Positions 61,599-64,000 of a DNA stretch of 64,000 bases are shown here, piece by piece. A program made the translations under genes and the position numbers. The stretch covers positions 124,001 through 188,000 of the forward strand of contig NZ_JACHLN010000004.1 of assembly GCF_014204495.1 (NCBI RefSeq). The letters run 5' to 3'. Numbering within the stretch: position 1 is the stretch's first letter; every line of letters begins with the position of its first letter. The notes under the pieces were generated by a model. It saw only the letters and a list, made by a program, of their open reading frames with translations. It was not told the DNA's origin and searched no databases. The DNA comes from Sphingomonas kyeonggiensis (lineage in GTDB: Bacteria; Pseudomonadota; Alphaproteobacteria; Sphingomonadales; Sphingomonadaceae).

Positions 61599-62774
61599 AT
61601 GACGAAGCCGCCCATATTCGGCGCATGGGGCAACGTGCCCATCGATGACGATGTGCGGCCGTTCAGCATTCTCAATCCCGTGGGTAGCGACGCCAACCGC
61701 AACAACCGCCGGCATCACTTCATCTCGGCCGTCTATATGGACGGCTTCGCTGACGAACGGGGCCGGGTTCAAGTCTACCGTTGCGAGGCGCCCGAAGACC
61801 CGCACCCGATGAACCCGCGGGCGATTGGGTTCGAGCGAGACTATTATTCGCAGAAGCTTCCCGAAGGCGGCCAAGAGAACCATCGCTTCGAGGATTTGTG
61901 GAACACGATCGAGACCGTGTGGCCTGAAACGGTTCAAGCCCTCGCAGCTCGCCGGCTGTCACCCGCCATCTCTTTCAACGTCCTGGGCATGCAAACGATC
62001 ATGCGCGCTCGCGTCCCTGCGACCCGAGACCGGCATGCCCTGATGCTCGAGGCCAAGCTCCGCAGCGAGCACAAGATCGCTGAAGAGATCGGCGCACTTC
62101 CTCCGGAAGTTGAGCGCTACGCCGGCCAGTTCGACACCGTGCCCATCGGAATCAACCCGCACGAAACGCTGTTGGCGATGAACGGTGAGTTCAAGGATTT
62201 CGGCGATCTCTGCTTCCGACTCGGCTTCGAGGTGCTCCACAACAAGACCAGCACGCCGTTCCTCACTTCGGACAATCCGGTCTGCAGCTACAATCCACGC
62301 CAGCCGCTCCATGCGCGGACGCCTTACGAGCATTCCGGTGAGGTCGAGCTGATCTTTCCAGTTTCCGCGGACATGCTCGTGCGCGGCTCCAGCAAACGCG
62401 GACCCGTGAACATCATCTCGCGGCACCGCGACATCTCCGACAGTCGGAAAGTGCGGCAACTCAATCGGACCATTGCGCAGTTTTCCTATCGCATGACAAT
62501 CGGCCCGAATCGGTCGAGCGACGACCTGATACGTACCCATGCCGCTGTCGTCCCCACCATCACCACGGAAGTGCGCCGACGAGAAAAGGAGGTTCAGATC
62601 ATCTGCCGGAATGTCTTCGGTCCTCGGCCGGTGCTGTCGCAATATATCGATACGCCTGATAAGGCCGCACGTCTCGAAGCCAAGATGGCGGCCGCTTCGA
62701 CCCAGACAGACCTGCCACCCGATGACAACGCGGGTGAAACGGCGATAGAACGCGGGAACAGGCAAGATACATAA
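61599..62774 (+). CDS. DUF4238 family protein attached to Hachiman
   Basis: A 391-residue protein with the DUF4238 start NRRHHFISAVYMDGFADERG (His39-His40) and the conserved TPFLTSDNPVCSYN near residue 225. Function is unknown. AGGAGCAG precedes the ATG and the gap to hamB is six bases, so it is made with HamAB. It could be a third effector or modifier; chance association in a defence island is also possible. Confidence 0.82.
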   Translation: MTKPPIFGAWGNVPIDDDVRPFSILNPVGSDANRNNRRHHFISAVYMDGFADERGRVQVYRCEAPEDPHPMNPRAIGFERDYYSQKLPEGGQENHRFEDLWNTIETVWPETVQALAARRLSPAISFNVLGMQTIMRARVPATRDRHALMLEAKLRSEHKIAEEIGALPPEVERYAGQFDTVPIGINPHETLLAMNGEFKDFGDLCFRLGFEVLHNKTSTPFLTSDNPVCSYNPRQPLHARTPYEHSGEVELIFPVSADMLVRGSSKRGPVNIISRHRDISDSRKVRQLNRTIAQFSYRMTIGPNRSSDDLIRTHAAVVPTITTEVRRREKEVQIICRNVFGPRPVLSQYIDTPDKAARLEAKMAAASTQTDLPPDDNAGETAIERGNRQDT

Positions 62775-62862
62775 GCTCGGAGCATGGCATCTGTTATCCG
62801 AGGATTTGGATCACCGATTTGCTCTGTAGGATTGAGGTTACCGCAAACCAACTCTACCTTTG

Positions 62863-62880
62863 AGGGGAAGGCCTTCCCCT
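62863..62880. repeat. 18-base perfect palindrome in the ardC leader
   Basis: AGGGGAAGG/CCTTCCCCT lies in the 249-base gap before the ArdC-like gene. A second hairpin, TGCGGGG / CCCCGCA with a 4-base loop, follows about 34 bases later. The leader is therefore structured; no gene is seen in it. Confidence 0.5.
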
Positions 62881-63023
62881 GCGGCCGAGCGTTCGGTCTC
62901 GGCCGACCCCTTCTGCGGGGAGACCCCCGCAACGCCCCCTAGAGTGAGAGTGCGGACCGGCTTTGCCGTGACGGGTTGAGAGCCTGGGAGAGAGTCTTCC
63001 GGCGCCCGTCGCGGAGATCCGCG

Positions 63024-63983
63024 ATGTCCAGAAAGACCGCAACCGCTCGCGCCGACCAGGACCGGGCGAGCCTCTACGACGAAATCACCGGCAAGATCAT
63101 CGGCGAGCTGGAGGCCGGCCGCGTGCCCTGGGTTCAGCCCTGGGGGACCGCGGCGGCGAAGGCGCCGCTCGCCATGCCGCGGAACGCCGCCACCGGGCGG
63201 CACTATTCCGGCATCAACGTGCTGATCCTCTGGGGCGCCGTGATCGAGCATGGCTTTCCCAACCAGAGCTGGCTCACCTTTCGCCAGGCGCTCGCACTGG
63301 GCGGCAATGTCCGCAAGGGCGAGCGCGGCACGACTGTCGTCTATGCCGACCGCTTCGTGCCAGACGACGAAAAGCGGCGCGCCCGCGAGACTGGCGACGA
63401 AGCCCAAGCGATCCCGTTCCTGAAGCGCTTCACGGTGTTCAATTCCGCGCAGTGCGAAGGCCTGCTGGAGGATGTCGCGATCGTCGCGCCGCCGCCGGCG
63501 CTGGGACTGATCGAGCCCCAGGTCGAAGCGTTCATCCGCGCGACCGGCATCGACTTCCGCATTGGCGGCAATCGCGCCTTCTACGTGCCGGCGCTCGACT
63601 ATGTACAGGTCCCACCGCCCCAGGCCTATTTCGAACCGATCAACTGGCACCGGACCGCGCTGCACGAGCTGGGTCACGCCACCGGCCATCCGTCCCGTCT
63701 CGGCCGCGACATGACCGGCGGCTTCGGCACCAAGAAGTACGCGTTCGAAGAGCTGATCGCCGAGATGAACGCCGCCTTTTGCTGCGCCTCGCTCGGCATC
63801 GTGCCGACCGTGCGTCATGCGGATTATATCGGCTCCTGGCTGGAGGTGCTGCGCGAGGACAATCGCGCCATCGTCCGCGCTGCCAGCCAGGCGAGCAAGG
63901 CCGCCGACTGGCTGCTCGGCTTCGCGCCGGCCGACGGGACCGACATGCAGGCTGAGCCCGCGATCGACAGGAGGGCCGCATGA
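63024..63983 (+). CDS. ardC: ArdC-like antirestriction / ssDNA-binding metallopeptidase-like protein
   Basis: A 319-residue protein: an N-terminal ssDNA-binding domain (YDEITGKIIGELEAGRVPWV then QPWG, and ATGRHYSGINVLILW) and a C-terminal zinc-peptidase-like domain with HELGH (214-218) in ALHELGHATGHPSRL. ArdC proteins protect incoming conjugative DNA against restriction. The start with GGAGATCC upstream is preferred to one 16 codons earlier. It overlaps the next gene by four bases. Confidence 0.9.
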   Translation: MSRKTATARADQDRASLYDEITGKIIGELEAGRVPWVQPWGTAAAKAPLAMPRNAATGRHYSGINVLILWGAVIEHGFPNQSWLTFRQALALGGNVRKGERGTTVVYADRFVPDDEKRRARETGDEAQAIPFLKRFTVFNSAQCEGLLEDVAIVAPPPALGLIEPQVEAFIRATGIDFRIGGNRAFYVPALDYVQVPPPQAYFEPINWHRTALHELGHATGHPSRLGRDMTGGFGTKKYAFEELIAEMNAAFCCASLGIVPTVRHADYIGSWLEVLREDNRAIVRAASQASKAADWLLGFAPADGTDMQAEPAIDRRAA

Positions 63984-64000
63984 TCCTCCTGACCTCGGAG
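63980..64000 (+). CDS. start of a probable DUF2958 gene (cut by window edge)
   Basis: An ATG in ATGA overlap with the ardC stop opens the frame MILLTSE, preceded by GGAGGG. DUF2958 proteins begin this way and usually follow ArdC genes on plasmids and integrative elements. Only seven codons are visible. Confidence 0.5.

Noticed and set aside
1..64000. CRISPR array, rRNA or tRNA genes, IS transposases
   Set aside because: No regularly spaced direct repeats, no cloverleaf with matching acceptor stem, and no transposase or integrase motif were seen on either strand.

Overview
The window is GC-rich chromosomal DNA from an alphaproteobacterium, most likely a sphingomonad (Sphingomonas or a close relative). 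This rests on protein style and gene order: a ThiS-ThiG fusion, a large TonB-dependent receptor, the YfgM-like/BamB/Der cluster, accBC beside aroQ, and many intergenic hairpin repeats of the 'ccccggcgaaagccgggg' kind. No rRNA, tRNA or CRISPR array was seen, so the genus is an inference.

Bases 1 to about 34.9 kb are ordinary chromosome: CoA transferase subunit A with an e(P4) lipoprotein phosphatase, a small outer-membrane protein, GST, a SMI1/KNR4 protein, a ThDP enzyme, a divergent HxlR/SDR pair, ankyrin, CsbD, methyltransferase, thiazole synthesis (ThiS-ThiG), aroQ-accB-accC, an ArsC-family protein, a diguanylate cyclase, PurL, a nitroreductase, bacterioferritin with its ferredoxin, Hpt, the panB/YfgM-like/bamB/der block, a pair of small membrane proteins with an XRE regulator, and overlapping repair genes tag and an alkX-like gene. 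Two families of paired palindromic repeats and several terminators sit between them.

From about 35 to 51.3 kb is a surface and secretion region. A 2376-residue autotransporter is transcribed divergently from a LytTR response regulator and a LytS-type histidine kinase, which are followed by two unknown exported proteins. A 1031-residue TonB-dependent receptor ends this part.

From about 51.9 kb to the right edge the content changes to mobile, defence-type DNA. At 51911-51925 the minus strand reads ATCGAGTGGGAATAA, the usual 3' end of guaA (Ile-Glu-Trp-Glu-stop), a known integration site for genomic islands. It is followed on the right by an AT-rich strip and then only accessory genes, so it is read here as the outer end of an island whose other end lies beyond the window. 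The island carries: an unknown gene; a four-gene overlapping minus-strand operon (AbiEi antitoxin, AbiEii nucleotidyltransferase toxin, an unknown 276-residue protein, a HEPN protein with an R-x4-H ribonuclease motif); a DUF6088 antitoxin-like gene with only a stump of its toxin; a Hachiman anti-phage pair (HamA nuclease, HamB helicase) with a DUF4238 gene 6 bases behind it; and an ArdC-like antirestriction gene overlapping the start of a probable DUF2958 gene. The best candidates for something undescribed are the AbiE-unknown-HEPN operon and the DUF4238 gene attached to Hachiman.
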